A stretch of DNA of 64,000 nucleotides from Bacillus sp. OV166 (GTDB taxonomy: Bacteria; Bacillota; Bacilli; Bacillales; Cytobacillaceae). The notes beneath the pieces were generated by a model that searched no databases, was not told the DNA's origin, and saw only the letters and a list, made by a program, of their open reading frames with translations. This document shows, in pieces, positions 7,307 to 17,185 of this stretch. A program made the position numbers and the translations under genes. How positions within the stretch are numbered: position 1 is the first letter of the stretch; every line of letters begins with the position of its first letter. Location: contig NZ_FXWM01000001.1 in the NCBI RefSeq assembly GCF_900177675.1, positions 2,117,001-2,181,000 on the forward strand. Direction: 5' to 3'.

Positions 7307-10204
7307 ATGGAGATTAGTAATTTAAGAACAAATCACGTTGTGAATCCGCTCGGATTTGAATTCGATCGATTAAGTCTTTCATGGGTGACCGAGTCAGGGG
7401 AGAGCCCTTCTGTTTTTCAAACAGCCGCCAGAGTGGTAATAGCTGCTGATCCAGGCTTCGAATCGATTCTTTTTGATAGCGGGAAAAGTCAAGAGATTGA
7501 TAATTTAGGGTACACTCCGGACCTACAGCTGAAACCACGTTCTCGTTATTTTTGGCGGGTAACTATATGGGGGAATGCTGGTGACGTGGAAACAAGTGAA
7601 ACTGCCTGGTTTGAAACAGCAAAAATGAATGAGTCATGGCAAGGAAATTGGATTACGCCTGAATTGGATAAGGAAATCCACCCATTGATTAGAACAAACT
7701 TTATACTGCCTGCTGATATTGTATCAGCTAGAGCCTATCTTTGTGGAGTGGGTCTATATGATGTTGAAATAAACGGAATGAGAATTGGAGAGGAATATTT
7801 TACTCCGGGTTATAATGCTTATGATTTCTGGCTTCAGTATCAAACCTATGATGTGACGGACGTATTGAAGAGCGGGGAAAATGCGATTGGTATTATGCTT
7901 GGCAATGGTTGGTACAAAGGCCGTTTTGGATTTGAAGGCGGATATCATGAATTATATGGAAGTGAATTTGCTTGCATTGGTGAAATCGTTGTAACGCTAA
8001 AAGATGGAACTACCATCATCATTGCTACGAATGAAGACTGGAAGAGCGCACCAGCACCGATCACATTTAGCGGCATTTATGATGGTGAGATTTATGATGC
8101 AAATCTAGAGAGTAAAAACTGGACGCTGCCTGATTTTGATGACAGTACATGGACTAGTGTAAGGAAAACGGAAATCAATACAGAATGTTTTACAGCCAGA
8201 CGAAATTTGCCTATCAAAATCATGGAAGAAAGAAAACCAATGGAGATTATACATACACCTGCTGGAGAAGTGGTTCTTGATTTTGGTCAAGTAATGACCG
8301 GCTGGGTGCGTTTTAAAACCAATGCACCGAAAGGAAGCATATTACAGCTCCAATACGGTGAAATTCTTCAAAATGGAAATTTTTATCGCGAAAATTTGCG
8401 AGAGGCCAAAGCTGAATATGTTTATATTTCTGACGGAAGTGTAAGAGAGGTCCAGCCTCACTTCACCTTCTATGGCTTCCGATATGTAAAGCTTACTGGT
8501 TTTGAAGGAGACATAAACCTGGATGACTTTACTGGCAGTGTTATTTACAGTGAAATTGAACAAACGGGAACAATTGAAACTTCAAATCCAATGGTAAATC
8601 GATTATTCCAAAATGCGTTATGGGGACAAAAAGGAAATTTTCTTGATGTACCTACAGATTGTCCACAGCGCGATGAACGGATGGGCTGGACAGGTGATGC
8701 ACAGGTGTTTGCCCCTACAGCCTGCTACAATATGTATTCGCCTGCATTTTACCAAAAATACATGTTTGATTTACATGAAGAACAGAAAAGGTTAAACGGT
8801 TCCGTACCTTTCACAGTACCTGTCGTAAAGCCAAAGGATGGAAACGGTTTTATTTCAGGTAGTGGGTCAGCTGCATGGGGTGACGCTGCGACTGTTATTC
8901 CGTGGACATTATATACGTACTATGGAGATAAAGAGCTTCTTCGTCAGCAGTTCGATGCAATGAAGGACTGGGTGGATTATATCAAAAAAGTGGATGATGA
9001 ATCAGGTGCAAAGAGACTGTGGCAGGTTGGTTTCCATTTTGGTGATTGGCTGGCATTAGATGGAAAGGATCCTCAAAGCCCTATGGGTGGAACCGATTCT
9101 TATTATATTGCTTCCGCTTATTATTGTTATTCGGCACAGCTAGTGGCAAAAGCAGCAAAGGTCTTGGGTAACACTGGAATGGCGAAACAATATGACAATC
9201 TAGCAATTGAAATTAAAGAAGCAATCATGAAGGAATATTTTACGCCAAATGGCAGAAGTGCGATTAATACTCAAACCGCCATGATTGTTGCCTTATATAT
9301 GGACCTGGTACCAGAAAGCTTTCGGCTAAGGTTAATAGAAGATTTAAAGGCTAAGCTTCGTGAGGATAAAATGCACTTACAAACAGGATTTGTCGGTACG
9401 CCCTATTTCTGTTACGTATTATCTGAAAATGAAGCTAATGATTATGCGTATACTTTATTGTTAAATGATGATTTTCCAAGTTGGTTATATGCGGTCAAAC
9501 TTGGTGCTACAACGATTTGGGAACGATGGAACTCAGTGCTTCCAGACGGAAGCATTAGTGGAACAGGAATGAACTCATTAAATCACTACGCTTATGGTTC
9601 GATTGCTGAGTGGATGTATCGTTATATGTGCGGAATCAATCCGGTTGAAGATGCACCTGGGTTTAGAAAGATTAAACTTTGTCCTAAACCATATGGAAAA
9701 TTATCCTACGCCAAGGCGAAATTTTCTTCTCCGTCTGGATATATTGAGAGCGGCTGGGAATTAAAAGAGGATGGGTCGTTAACTTTTAGCTTTGTTGTAC
9801 CATTCAATACTTCAGCTAAAGTTTTCCTGCCTGATGCTGCTTTGGAAACTATTAAGGTAAATGGCGACTTGCTCGTTAATCGAGGTTTGGAAGCTAAGCA
9901 GGATAGTAAGGAAGTTCTATGTGAGCTTACTGCAGGCACATATGTATTTCAATATCTACCGACAAAATCTTATATCTTAACTTATAGCACAAACAGTAGT
10001 TTAAAAGAGCTTCTAAACAATGAAGAAACAAAAGAAATTATTAATAATAATCTGCCAGAAATCGTAAATAACCCGATTGTAAAAAATGATCAATTTATTG
10101 AAAAATCATTGGAAGAATTAATTAATTTCCCATTATTCACTTCGTTTGCTTCTTCAGAAAAATTAGATGAGTTAAATAAAAAACTAGTTCTTGTTCGACA
10201 ATAG
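7307..10204 (+). CDS. Alpha-L-rhamnosidase, GH78, with C-terminal helical module
   Basis: The protein has 965 residues and no signal peptide, so it acts in the cytoplasm on imported rhamnosides. N-terminal beta domains (about 1-420) precede the (alpha/alpha)6 barrel with the conserved CPQRDERMGWTGDAQ motif, whose Glu457 is the expected general acid. A second signature, TIWERWNS with Glu739, is the expected base, as in inverting GH78 enzymes. A C-terminal beta domain follows. Residues about 897-965 form an extra helical tail (SLKELLNNEETKEIINNNLP onward) that resembles segments in two other hydrolases of this locus. Rhamnose release fits rhamnogalacturonan-type pectin as substrate. Confidence 0.95.
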   Translation: MEISNLRTNHVVNPLGFEFDRLSLSWVTESGESPSVFQTAARVVIAADPGFESILFDSGKSQEIDNLGYTPDLQLKPRSRYFWRVTIWGNAGDVETSETAWFETAKMNESWQGNWITPELDKEIHPLIRTNFILPADIVSARAYLCGVGLYDVEINGMRIGEEYFTPGYNAYDFWLQYQTYDVTDVLKSGENAIGIMLGNGWYKGRFGFEGGYHELYGSEFACIGEIVVTLKDGTTIIIATNEDWKSAPAPITFSGIYDGEIYDANLESKNWTLPDFDDSTWTSVRKTEINTECFTARRNLPIKIMEERKPMEIIHTPAGEVVLDFGQVMTGWVRFKTNAPKGSILQLQYGEILQNGNFYRENLREAKAEYVYISDGSVREVQPHFTFYGFRYVKLTGFEGDINLDDFTGSVIYSEIEQTGTIETSNPMVNRLFQNALWGQKGNFLDVPTDCPQRDERMGWTGDAQVFAPTACYNMYSPAFYQKYMFDLHEEQKRLNGSVPFTVPVVKPKDGNGFISGSGSAAWGDAATVIPWTLYTYYGDKELLRQQFDAMKDWVDYIKKVDDESGAKRLWQVGFHFGDWLALDGKDPQSPMGGTDSYYIASAYYCYSAQLVAKAAKVLGNTGMAKQYDNLAIEIKEAIMKEYFTPNGRSAINTQTAMIVALYMDLVPESFRLRLIEDLKAKLREDKMHLQTGFVGTPYFCYVLSENEANDYAYTLLLNDDFPSWLYAVKLGATTIWERWNSVLPDGSISGTGMNSLNHYAYGSIAEWMYRYMCGINPVEDAPGFRKIKLCPKPYGKLSYAKAKFSSPSGYIESGWELKEDGSLTFSFVVPFNTSAKVFLPDAALETIKVNGDLLVNRGLEAKQDSKEVLCELTAGTYVFQYLPTKSYILTYSTNSSLKELLNNEETKEIINNNLPEIVNNPIVKNDQFIEKSLEELINFPLFTSFASSEKLDELNKKLVLVRQ

Positions 10205-10213
10205 ACTAAGATA

Positions 10214-10243
10214 AATACTATTTTTCCGTAAAAAATACCATAA
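10214..10243 (+). promoter_or_regulatory. 30-bp conserved operator motif, copy 1 (before GH30 gene)
   Basis: The site begins AATACTATTT and ends AATACCATAA. It matches sites at 14246-14275 and 17186-17215 over the same 30-bp length. The half-sites AATACTAT and AATACCAT lie 20 bp apart in direct orientation, as expected for an AraC-type regulator, most simply the one encoded at 15888-17123. Confidence 0.65.
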
Positions 10244-10275
10244 ATATTTTAAAAAAAGATATAAACTGACAAGTA

Positions 10276-10289
10276 TTAAACCGTTTACA
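10276..10289 (+). promoter_or_regulatory. cre-like site before the GH30 gene
   Basis: TTAAACCGTTTACA matches the cre consensus with one mismatch and lies 36 bp before the GH30 start. Confidence 0.5.
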
Positions 10290-10324
10290 TAAATTAAAAC
10301 TAGCAATTGAAAGGAATGGAATTC

Positions 10325-11662
10325 ATGACTGAAAAAAGTGTTTTATGGTTTGAATCCACTCGTGATAATTATTGGCAAACGAAGGAACCTGTTGAAACTA
10401 CTGATAACCAACGTAATTTAATCATAACAGCTAATAAAGGCCGTGTCGTTGAAGGCTTTGGCAGCTGTTTTAATGAACTAGGAATGTATTCGCTTCAATC
10501 CCTGTCTGAAGAGGATCGTACAAGAGTGCTAGATTCTTTATTCGCGACAGATGGAGACTGTCAGTTTACGCTTTGCCGCCTGCCAATCGGTGCAAGTGAT
10601 TATGCTTTGGAATGGTATAGTCATAATGAAACCGATGACGACTATGAGATGGAGCATTTCTCGATTGAAAGGGATCAAAAATATCTCATCCCATACATTC
10701 GTGAGGCACAAAAAAGAAATCCGGATATGAAATTTTTCGCTTCACCTTGGAGCCCTCCTACTTGGCTGAAATTTCCGAAAGCTTATAATTATGGAACACT
10801 GCGCTGGGAGAAAAAAGTACTTGAGGCTTACGCGCTTTATTTCGTTAAATTTGTCCAAGCGTATGAAAACGAAGGAATAAAAATTAACCAAATTCATGTG
10901 CAAAACGAAGTAATGGCTGACCAGAAATTTCCTTCTTGTAAGTGGACAGGGGAACAATTACAGGAATTTATTCGAGACTATCTTGGACCCGCTTTTGAAA
11001 AGCACAATCTTGCAACAGAAATCTGGCTGGGGACCATCAATGCACCCGAACCTTGGCAAGAGTTAATGACGGATACGACATCTGATTTTGATGTGTACGC
11101 AGGTCTTGTACTCAGTGATCCTGAAGCCTATAAGTATATCAGTGGTGTTGGCTATCAATGGGCTGGAAAACATGCGATCCAGCGGACAGCAGAGAGCTAC
11201 CCTGAAATACGTTTTCTGCAAACGGAAAATGAATGTGGAAACGGCAAAAATACTTGGGAATACGCTCAATATGTCAGCAACCTGTTCCGCCATTACTTTG
11301 TCAATGGGGCTAATGGATATGTTTACTGGAATGCGGTTCTAGAGCCTAAAGGCCGCAGCACTTGGGGCTGGGAACAAAATTCCATGATCACCGTGGATCC
11401 AGAAACGAACAACTTCACATATAATCCTGAATTTTATGTAGTAAAACACCATTCTCATTTTGTGAAAAATGGAGCAGTCAGACTAGAAACAAACGGTCAT
11501 CTTACGGCCCATTCGCTAGCTTTCCAAAATCCCGATAATTCCATTGTATTAATTGTGAACAATCCACTAAAAAAACAACGGGAATTAGTATTTGAATATC
11601 AAGGCAAATCCTATCAATTTGATTTAAAACCTGAATCTTTTAACACGATTGTTCTAAAGTAA
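10325..11662 (+). CDS. GH30 family glycoside hydrolase (glucosylceramidase-like fold)
   Basis: The protein has 445 residues and no signal peptide. The (beta/alpha)8 barrel carries FASPWSPPTWLK, the acid/base Glu195 in IHVQNEVMADQ and the nucleophile Glu301 in FLQTENECGNGKN, followed by the short beta domain usual in GH30. Annotators will call it glucosylceramidase; in a bacterial plant-glycan locus the substrate is more likely a beta-linked glucose, xylose or fucose oligosaccharide, which cannot be decided from sequence. The start at 10325 is chosen because AAAGGA lies 9 bases upstream; two earlier in-frame starts have no room for a ribosome site. It has its own operator, cre-like site and terminator. 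Confidence 0.9.
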   Translation: MTEKSVLWFESTRDNYWQTKEPVETTDNQRNLIITANKGRVVEGFGSCFNELGMYSLQSLSEEDRTRVLDSLFATDGDCQFTLCRLPIGASDYALEWYSHNETDDDYEMEHFSIERDQKYLIPYIREAQKRNPDMKFFASPWSPPTWLKFPKAYNYGTLRWEKKVLEAYALYFVKFVQAYENEGIKINQIHVQNEVMADQKFPSCKWTGEQLQEFIRDYLGPAFEKHNLATEIWLGTINAPEPWQELMTDTTSDFDVYAGLVLSDPEAYKYISGVGYQWAGKHAIQRTAESYPEIRFLQTENECGNGKNTWEYAQYVSNLFRHYFVNGANGYVYWNAVLEPKGRSTWGWEQNSMITVDPETNNFTYNPEFYVVKHHSHFVKNGAVRLETNGHLTAHSLAFQNPDNSIVLIVNNPLKKQRELVFEYQGKSYQFDLKPESFNTIVLK

Positions 11663-11667
11663 ACCAA

Positions 11668-11702
11668 TGACTCCGGTTTTAATACCGGGGTCACCTTTTT
11701 TA
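11668..11702 (+). terminator. Rho-independent terminator after the GH30 gene
   Basis: TGACTCCGGT pairs with ACCGGGGTCA (one mismatch) around a TTTAAT loop, followed by CCTTTTTT. Confidence 0.85.
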
Positions 11703-11766
11703 TCATTAATAATAGTTAAAAATCAATAAAAAATTATGAAGAAATTGTTCAGTTGGAGGGATTTTG

Positions 11767-14139
11767 TTGAATAAGTCAGCAAAAGTAATCATTGATACGA
11801 AAGCTAAAAAATTTCCTGTAAGTCCATCATTATATGGTCTTTTCTTCGAGGAGATTAACCGTGCTGGTGATGGAGGAATTTATGGGGAGTTAATTCGAAA
11901 TAGGTCTTTTGAGGATACGATCATTCCTGACCGCTGCGAAGTAGAGGGATGTGAATTGCATTCACCGGCAGGGTGGGTTTCACCTTTTGAAGAAGCCCCG
12001 GGATCAATCCCAGGCTGGCATCTCCGCACGGATGATCCGAATAGTAAAGCAGGCATTTCCCTAGATAGAAATGACCCTATTAATAATGAAAATCCTCTTT
12101 CTCTCAGGGTAGAGATTGAAGAATCATTGGATAAATGGATTTCAGTATATAATGAAGGATTTTGGGGAATCCCCTTGAAAAAAAATGAAAGATACAATTT
12201 ATCTTTCTATGCAAAAAAGGACGCCACATTTTCGGGAGATTTGGAAATCACTCTTGAAAATAAAAAAGGTGTAAAATTGTTCTCAAAACCTTGTGAAATA
12301 GTATCCGAAAATTGGCAGAAATATGAGCTGGTATTAGAAAGTAACGGCGAGGAGTCAGAAGGAATTCTAGCATTCTCTACGAATGAAAGAGGAACTTTTT
12401 GGCTTGAGTTTGTTTCATTATTTCCCCAAAAAACCTTTATGGAAAGGAAAAATGGCTTACGACCAGATTTAGTTGACAGGGTTACAGACCTTAAGCCGAA
12501 TTTTTTGAGATTTCCTGGTGGGTGCTTTGTAGAAGGTTTCTCAGTGGAAACGGCTTTTCGCTGGAAGAAAACGCTAGGGGATGTAACCGAGAGGAGTTCT
12601 CATTGGACGCTGTGGCATTACCGGTCAACAAATGGTTTAGGCTACCATGAGTATTTACAAATGGCAGAGGATCTTGGCTTAGAGCTTATGTACGTCGTAA
12701 ACTGCGGGCTCACTTGTCAAGGAAGACCAGGAGAGCAGGTCCCAATAGAAGATCTTGATGAATGGATTCAGGACATGCTGGATGCGATCGAGTATTCGAA
12801 TGGACCTGTTACAAGCAAGTGGGGTTCTCTTCGTGCTGAAAACGGCCATCCAGCTTCTTTTAATTTGAAATATATCGAAATAGGGAATGAAAATTTTGGA
12901 CCCGAATACAATGTCCGCTACAAATTGTTTTATGAGGCAGTAAAAGCAAAATATCCTGAAATTATCACAATTTGGAATACACATTGGGAGGTAGGAACAG
13001 AGACGAAAGGCTTGCCGGTCGAAATAGTAGATGAGCATTTTTATGCTGATTTTGATTATTATGTCATGTATCACGATATGTATGATAGTTATGATCGGAA
13101 TGGTCCGAAGATCTATGTTGGGGAATATGCAATGATACTTGGCAATGGAGCGGGCGCTCTCAAAGGAGCGATAAGTGAAGCTGCGTTTATGACAGGGATG
13201 GAACGAAATCAGGATATTGTCGTGATGTCTTCCTACGCTCCATTATTTGCAAATGTCAATCATATTAACTGGACACCTAATCTCATTTATTTTAATGGAA
13301 CGGATTCGTATGTATCGCCATCCTATCATGTTCAAAAATTGTTTGCAGAAAACAGGGGAGATATAGTCCTAGAAAGTAAAGTAGAAACAGAAAGTCGCTT
13401 CCCTTCATTTAAAGGTGAAGTAGCAATCACACAAAATGACCTTCAGAAGATTAAAGAAATAAGCATTACAAGTGGTGACCAACTTCTATTTAAGAGTGAA
13501 AACTTAACAGAAGATAACTCATTAACTCGCCTTGAATGGAATGTACTGCGGATTGGCGAACCTTCTTGGAAAGAATATACAGTTACTATGGATGCAACGC
13601 TAGGGCAACAGGGGCTAAAAATTCGACTGCTTGACAGCACAAAAGAATGGCAGCAAAACTATATTCTTTGGGAGTTAGACTCAAATGGTGAGAGTCGGTT
13701 ACTTCATATCAATGGATGGTCTCGAGTGAAGCTGACCCCTAATCAAGCTGTGAATGTTAATCCAGATGGTGCTCATCATTTATGTGCCAAAGTTACAAAT
13801 GATTCTATTTATTGCTATCTTGATGGTCGGCTGGTGCATGAGTATAAAATAGTAACCATACCGTATCTCACTTCCGTAACCACCCTTGATGAAAAGAATA
13901 ATGTGGTAATCGTCAAATTAGTTAATGCCTCTGAGTTTAATCTACGAACATTGATTGATATTGAGGGGAAAGAGAAACTAGTGGGTAAGCAGATTATTTT
14001 AACCTCTGACGATCCAAACAATACAAATACAATGGAAGACCCTAACAAGGTAATTCCTCTTGAAACTGTATTGCAGTTGGATAGTAATATGTATGAAATC
14101 CCTGCTTATAGTGTAGTCATTTTAAGAATTGAGCTATAA
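11767..14139 (+). CDS. Alpha-L-arabinofuranosidase, GH51, oversized
   Basis: The protein has about 790 residues against about 500 for the common bacterial GH51 form. An N-terminal carbohydrate-binding-like beta region (about 50-225) precedes the GH51 barrel. The acid/base Glu375 lies in IEIGNENFGPEYN and the nucleophile Glu453 in IYVGEYAMILGNG. The C-terminal beta domain contains an extra stretch (about 560-700, WKEYTVTMDATLG onward) that looks like a LamG/concanavalin-type fold. This layout is closer to the long eukaryote/Bacteroides-like GH51 type. No signal peptide is present, so it trims arabinose from imported oligosaccharides. The TTG at 11767, 6 bases after GGAGGG, is preferred over the TTG directly before it. 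Confidence 0.92.
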   Translation: MNKSAKVIIDTKAKKFPVSPSLYGLFFEEINRAGDGGIYGELIRNRSFEDTIIPDRCEVEGCELHSPAGWVSPFEEAPGSIPGWHLRTDDPNSKAGISLDRNDPINNENPLSLRVEIEESLDKWISVYNEGFWGIPLKKNERYNLSFYAKKDATFSGDLEITLENKKGVKLFSKPCEIVSENWQKYELVLESNGEESEGILAFSTNERGTFWLEFVSLFPQKTFMERKNGLRPDLVDRVTDLKPNFLRFPGGCFVEGFSVETAFRWKKTLGDVTERSSHWTLWHYRSTNGLGYHEYLQMAEDLGLELMYVVNCGLTCQGRPGEQVPIEDLDEWIQDMLDAIEYSNGPVTSKWGSLRAENGHPASFNLKYIEIGNENFGPEYNVRYKLFYEAVKAKYPEIITIWNTHWEVGTETKGLPVEIVDEHFYADFDYYVMYHDMYDSYDRNGPKIYVGEYAMILGNGAGALKGAISEAAFMTGMERNQDIVVMSSYAPLFANVNHINWTPNLIYFNGTDSYVSPSYHVQKLFAENRGDIVLESKVETESRFPSFKGEVAITQNDLQKIKEISITSGDQLLFKSENLTEDNSLTRLEWNVLRIGEPSWKEYTVTMDATLGQQGLKIRLLDSTKEWQQNYILWELDSNGESRLLHINGWSRVKLTPNQAVNVNPDGAHHLCAKVTNDSIYCYLDGRLVHEYKIVTIPYLTSVTTLDEKNNVVIVKLVNASEFNLRTLIDIEGKEKLVGKQIILTSDDPNNTNTMEDPNKVIPLETVLQLDSNMYEIPAYSVVILRIEL

Positions 14140-14150
14140 TTATTTCTTCT

Positions 14151-14180
14151 ATGGTCCAGGTGCTATCCTGGACCATTTTT
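14151..14180 (+). terminator. Rho-independent terminator after the GH51 gene
   Basis: ATGGTCCAGG pairs perfectly with CCTGGACCAT around a TGCTAT loop, followed by TTTT. Confidence 0.9.
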
Positions 14181-14245
14181 ATGTAATTTCACTATCCTTA
14201 TAAGGTAATCTCAGAATATTTATTTATTTTTGATAAAAGTTAAAA

Positions 14246-14275
14246 AATACTATTTATCCTAAAATAATACCATAA
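14246..14275 (+). promoter_or_regulatory. 30-bp conserved operator motif, copy 2 (before GPH symporter gene)
   Basis: It begins AATACTATTT and ends AATACCATAA, with the same length and half-site spacing as the copies at 10214 and 17186. Confidence 0.65.
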
Positions 14276-14309
14276 ACTAGCTTCCTATCTATTTATACTA
14301 TAAATAAAT

Positions 14310-14408
14310 AAAGCGCTTTAAAAATACAAAATAAATTAATTTATTATTTTACCTCATGTTGAAAAGAGTATGACAAATTAAAAATCAACAAAAATGAAAA
14401 CGTTTTAA
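14310..14408 (+). promoter_or_regulatory. Two cre-like sites before the GPH symporter gene
   Basis: A perfect palindrome AAAGCGCTTT lies at 14310-14319. TGAAAACGTTTTAA (one mismatch to cre) lies at 14395-14408, just before the ribosome site. The pair suggests tight catabolite repression of the symporter. Confidence 0.5.
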
Positions 14409-14428
14409 CTATCTAAGGAGGAAAAACC

Positions 14429-15820
14429 ATGGCATTAAGAGAACAAGATTTACTAAAAGTAAACCATACTTCAAGTACAAATCAAAAGCTGTCCTTATTA
14501 GAAAAAGTTAGTTACGGTTTGGGAGATACAGGTTCAAACTTAATTTATACGGTTATAACCACTTATTTAACGTATTACTTTACGGATGTTTTTGGAATTG
14601 GGGCCGCTGCAGTTGGTACCTTAATGTTAATTGCAAGATTTGTAGATATGATTGATAGTCCGATTTTTGGGGTCTTGATCGATAGGACAAATACTAAATG
14701 GGGAAAATCAAGACCTTGGATATTGTGGTCTAGTATTCCATTTACGATTGTTTCCATCCTTCTCTTTATGGGACCGGAATTAAGCGCTTCCGGTAAATTG
14801 GCCTACGCTTACATATTTTATATTACAGCCAATGTGTTATATGCAGCCGTTAATAACCCATTAACAACAATGCTTCCAAGTATGTCAAGCGATGTTCAGG
14901 AAAGAACCGTTGCCAATGTGTTCCGTATGTTAGGCGGACAGGTGGGCGGATTAATTGTTAACTTATCTTTATTACCACTCGTTGCTTATTTTGGTGCTGG
15001 CAATCAGCAAAAAGGTTTCTTCTATGCGATGACACTATTCTCTGTTATTGGTTTAATCTTGTTCTTTGTTACCTTCCTAAACACAAGAGAACGTGTTCAA
15101 AATATATCTGGTAACGAAGCTATTCCTGTAAAAGAAAGTCTAAAAGCAATTAAAGGCAATCGCCCATGGATGGCTGTTTCCTTATTAGGAATCGTCTTCT
15201 TCATGTTGTATATCATGAAATTGTCTGCAGGTATTTATTACATGACTTATAACATCGGTAAACCTGACATCATTTCTACGGTCAACACCCTTGCAATGTT
15301 TTCACTTGTTGGTATTTTGGCAGTACCATTCTTAACAAAGAAATTTAGTAAAGTACTATTAATTAATACAGGTATTGTTATCAATATCATTGGTCAATTA
15401 ATCATTTTTATGGGTGGAGATAATGTATCGATAATTATTGCTGGAACGATCATAGGATCAATAGGTATGGGATTGCCAGCAGGGTTACTGTTTACCTTAA
15501 TGGCAGATACTGTTGACTATGGTGAGTGGAAATCAGGAGTCCGTGCCCAGGGGATCCTTGTATCAGCTGCAGGAATTGGAATTAAATTAGGTTCTGGACT
15601 GGGTGGTGCGATTCCTGCTTGGCTACTGGCTGCCGGTGGTTACGTTGCTAATCAACAGCAAACAGAGACTACTCTGCAAATGATTTCTCTTAGCTACCTT
15701 TGGCTGCCAATTATTTTTAGTGTTGTATCCATCCTTATTATGGCTTTTGTCTATAAATGGGAAAAGCCGCATCATGAAATTATTGCTGAATTAGAAGCCA
15801 GACGAGCAAAACGTAAATGA
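14429..15820 (+). CDS. Glycoside-pentoside-hexuronide (GPH) family sugar symporter
   Basis: The protein has 463 residues and about 12 membrane segments. The start KVSYGLGDTGSNLIYTVITT and the DSPIFGVLIDRTNTKWGKSRPW loop are hallmarks of the GPH/MelB-XynB group. The ADTVDYGEWKSGVRAQG segment later in the protein is equally typical. It imports a glycoside or pentoside together with a cation, parallel to the ABC importer upstream. The downstream beta-glucosidase and upstream GH51 suggest a beta-glycoside or arabinoside as cargo; the ligand is not determinable here. Transcription stops at the bidirectional hairpin at 15858. Confidence 0.93.
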   Translation: MALREQDLLKVNHTSSTNQKLSLLEKVSYGLGDTGSNLIYTVITTYLTYYFTDVFGIGAAAVGTLMLIARFVDMIDSPIFGVLIDRTNTKWGKSRPWILWSSIPFTIVSILLFMGPELSASGKLAYAYIFYITANVLYAAVNNPLTTMLPSMSSDVQERTVANVFRMLGGQVGGLIVNLSLLPLVAYFGAGNQQKGFFYAMTLFSVIGLILFFVTFLNTRERVQNISGNEAIPVKESLKAIKGNRPWMAVSLLGIVFFMLYIMKLSAGIYYMTYNIGKPDIISTVNTLAMFSLVGILAVPFLTKKFSKVLLINTGIVINIIGQLIIFMGGDNVSIIIAGTIIGSIGMGLPAGLLFTLMADTVDYGEWKSGVRAQGILVSAAGIGIKLGSGLGGAIPAWLLAAGGYVANQQQTETTLQMISLSYLWLPIIFSVVSILIMAFVYKWEKPHHEIIAELEARRAKRK

Positions 15821-15857
15821 ACAGATAGCTGATTACTAAATTCATTTATAATTTTTG

Positions 15858-15889
15858 AAGAGACCGTGGCAGACATACACGGTCTCTTT
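15858..15889. terminator. Bidirectional terminator between GPH symporter and AraC genes
   Basis: AAGAGACCGTG pairs with CACGGTCTCTT around a short loop, with A-rich and T-rich flanks. It serves the convergent genes on both sides. Confidence 0.85.
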
Positions 15890-17123
15890 AATTTATAGGA
15901 TTATCTTTAAAATGCTTGGGGGTAACACCTGTAAATTTCTTAAACACTTTTATAAAATAGCTTTGATCCGTAAAGTTTAATAGAGTACAAATTTCGGAAA
16001 GAGAATAGGAAGTTAATGTTAATAAATTTTTTGCTTCATCTATTTTCACTTTTTGAATATATTCGCTCAAAGAAACTCCTGTTTCTTTTTTAAAAAGCGA
16101 GGATAAATAATTTGGAGTCAATTGTACCTGCTCTGATAATTGAGACAATGTAATGTTTTCATATACATGGTTAAAAATAAAATTCTGACAGAGTGAGATA
16201 GGTTTAGAATACTGTTCAATTTGGCTTGTGTGAACTCTTTCAGCAAAGTCACCAAATGCTTTTTCCATTAATTTCTTTACCTCATGAATATCCTGTAATT
16301 CTTCGAGTCTTTGAATATATAAATCACTTAAGGAATAGGCGATTTCTGGATATAAACCGCCTTCCATTGCAGCTCTAGTGGCTAAGGTAATGCCTGAAAT
16401 GGTTAAATTCTTTTCACTTCTTAATTGGCTATTCTTTGATAGGACTCCATATTCAAATTCCTCATTAGCGATGTTCAAATAGTTTAACAGTTCCTCTTTT
16501 TTTCCTTTTGTTATTGCTCCAAAAAGTTTCTTTTCAATTAAATAATCATGATGGAATTTAGTATTTTGACGTCTTAAAGATATTTCCAAGTCGGGACTTT
16601 CAGTAAGAACCTCCTGATGCTCCATTATTTGATTTTGTTTGATAACATTTTCTGTATCCAGTAATTGATGATAGATCATATAGTGGACAAGGATACCGGC
16701 ACGTGTCAAGTCATGTAGCTTCATAACTGGAAGTGATTGATAGTAAAGAATAATGAATTCTTGATCGATAAAAAATCCAAGGTCATGATTCATCCTTCTT
16801 ATCATGTCTTCAGAGTAATTAGTAAAAACGGATGGACCGCCAATAATACTCCCTTGGAATGTATCTCCACCCTGTAAATTAACAATCAAGTAATTTTCAA
16901 GTAATTTAGTCGATTTGATGATCGGGTATTCTGATGAATCATCGTTCCTCATTAGCTGTCTTAAATAGTCTATTTTTGCAAGGTTTAGTGGGTTTTGTCT
17001 ATAACCTGATGAGGATTCAAAAAGTAATTCACCGGTTGAATCAAATAGGTAAAAAGGAATTTTCAAAGTCTCATTCATATGCCTGCAAATATACTCTAAG
17101 TGGTCTCTATTAAGATATGGCAT
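15888..17123 (-). CDS. AraC-family transcriptional regulator of the glycosidase genes
   Basis: The protein has 411 residues. The C-terminal 100 residues form the AraC double helix-turn-helix (QVQLTPNYLSSLFKKETGVS and FTDQSYFIKVFKKFTGVTP). The N-terminal 300 residues are a ligand or partner domain that I cannot assign with certainty; the opening IPFYLFDSTGELLFES looks PAS/PocR-like. It is divergent from the GH3 gene and convergent with the GPH symporter. The 30-bp motif in its own promoter region (17186) recurs before the GH30 and symporter genes, so it is the best candidate to control all of them and itself. Confidence 0.9.
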   Translation of the reverse strand: MPYLNRDHLEYICRHMNETLKIPFYLFDSTGELLFESSSGYRQNPLNLAKIDYLRQLMRNDDSSEYPIIKSTKLLENYLIVNLQGGDTFQGSIIGGPSVFTNYSEDMIRRMNHDLGFFIDQEFIILYYQSLPVMKLHDLTRAGILVHYMIYHQLLDTENVIKQNQIMEHQEVLTESPDLEISLRRQNTKFHHDYLIEKKLFGAITKGKKEELLNYLNIANEEFEYGVLSKNSQLRSEKNLTISGITLATRAAMEGGLYPEIAYSLSDLYIQRLEELQDIHEVKKLMEKAFGDFAERVHTSQIEQYSKPISLCQNFIFNHVYENITLSQLSEQVQLTPNYLSSLFKKETGVSLSEYIQKVKIDEAKNLLTLTSYSLSEICTLLNFTDQSYFIKVFKKFTGVTPKHFKDNPIN

Positions 17124-17185
17124 GCTTAGTTAGTTCCCCTTTTAAAGTAAACGAATTCAATATTATTTAATTTAGTTAATAAGAT

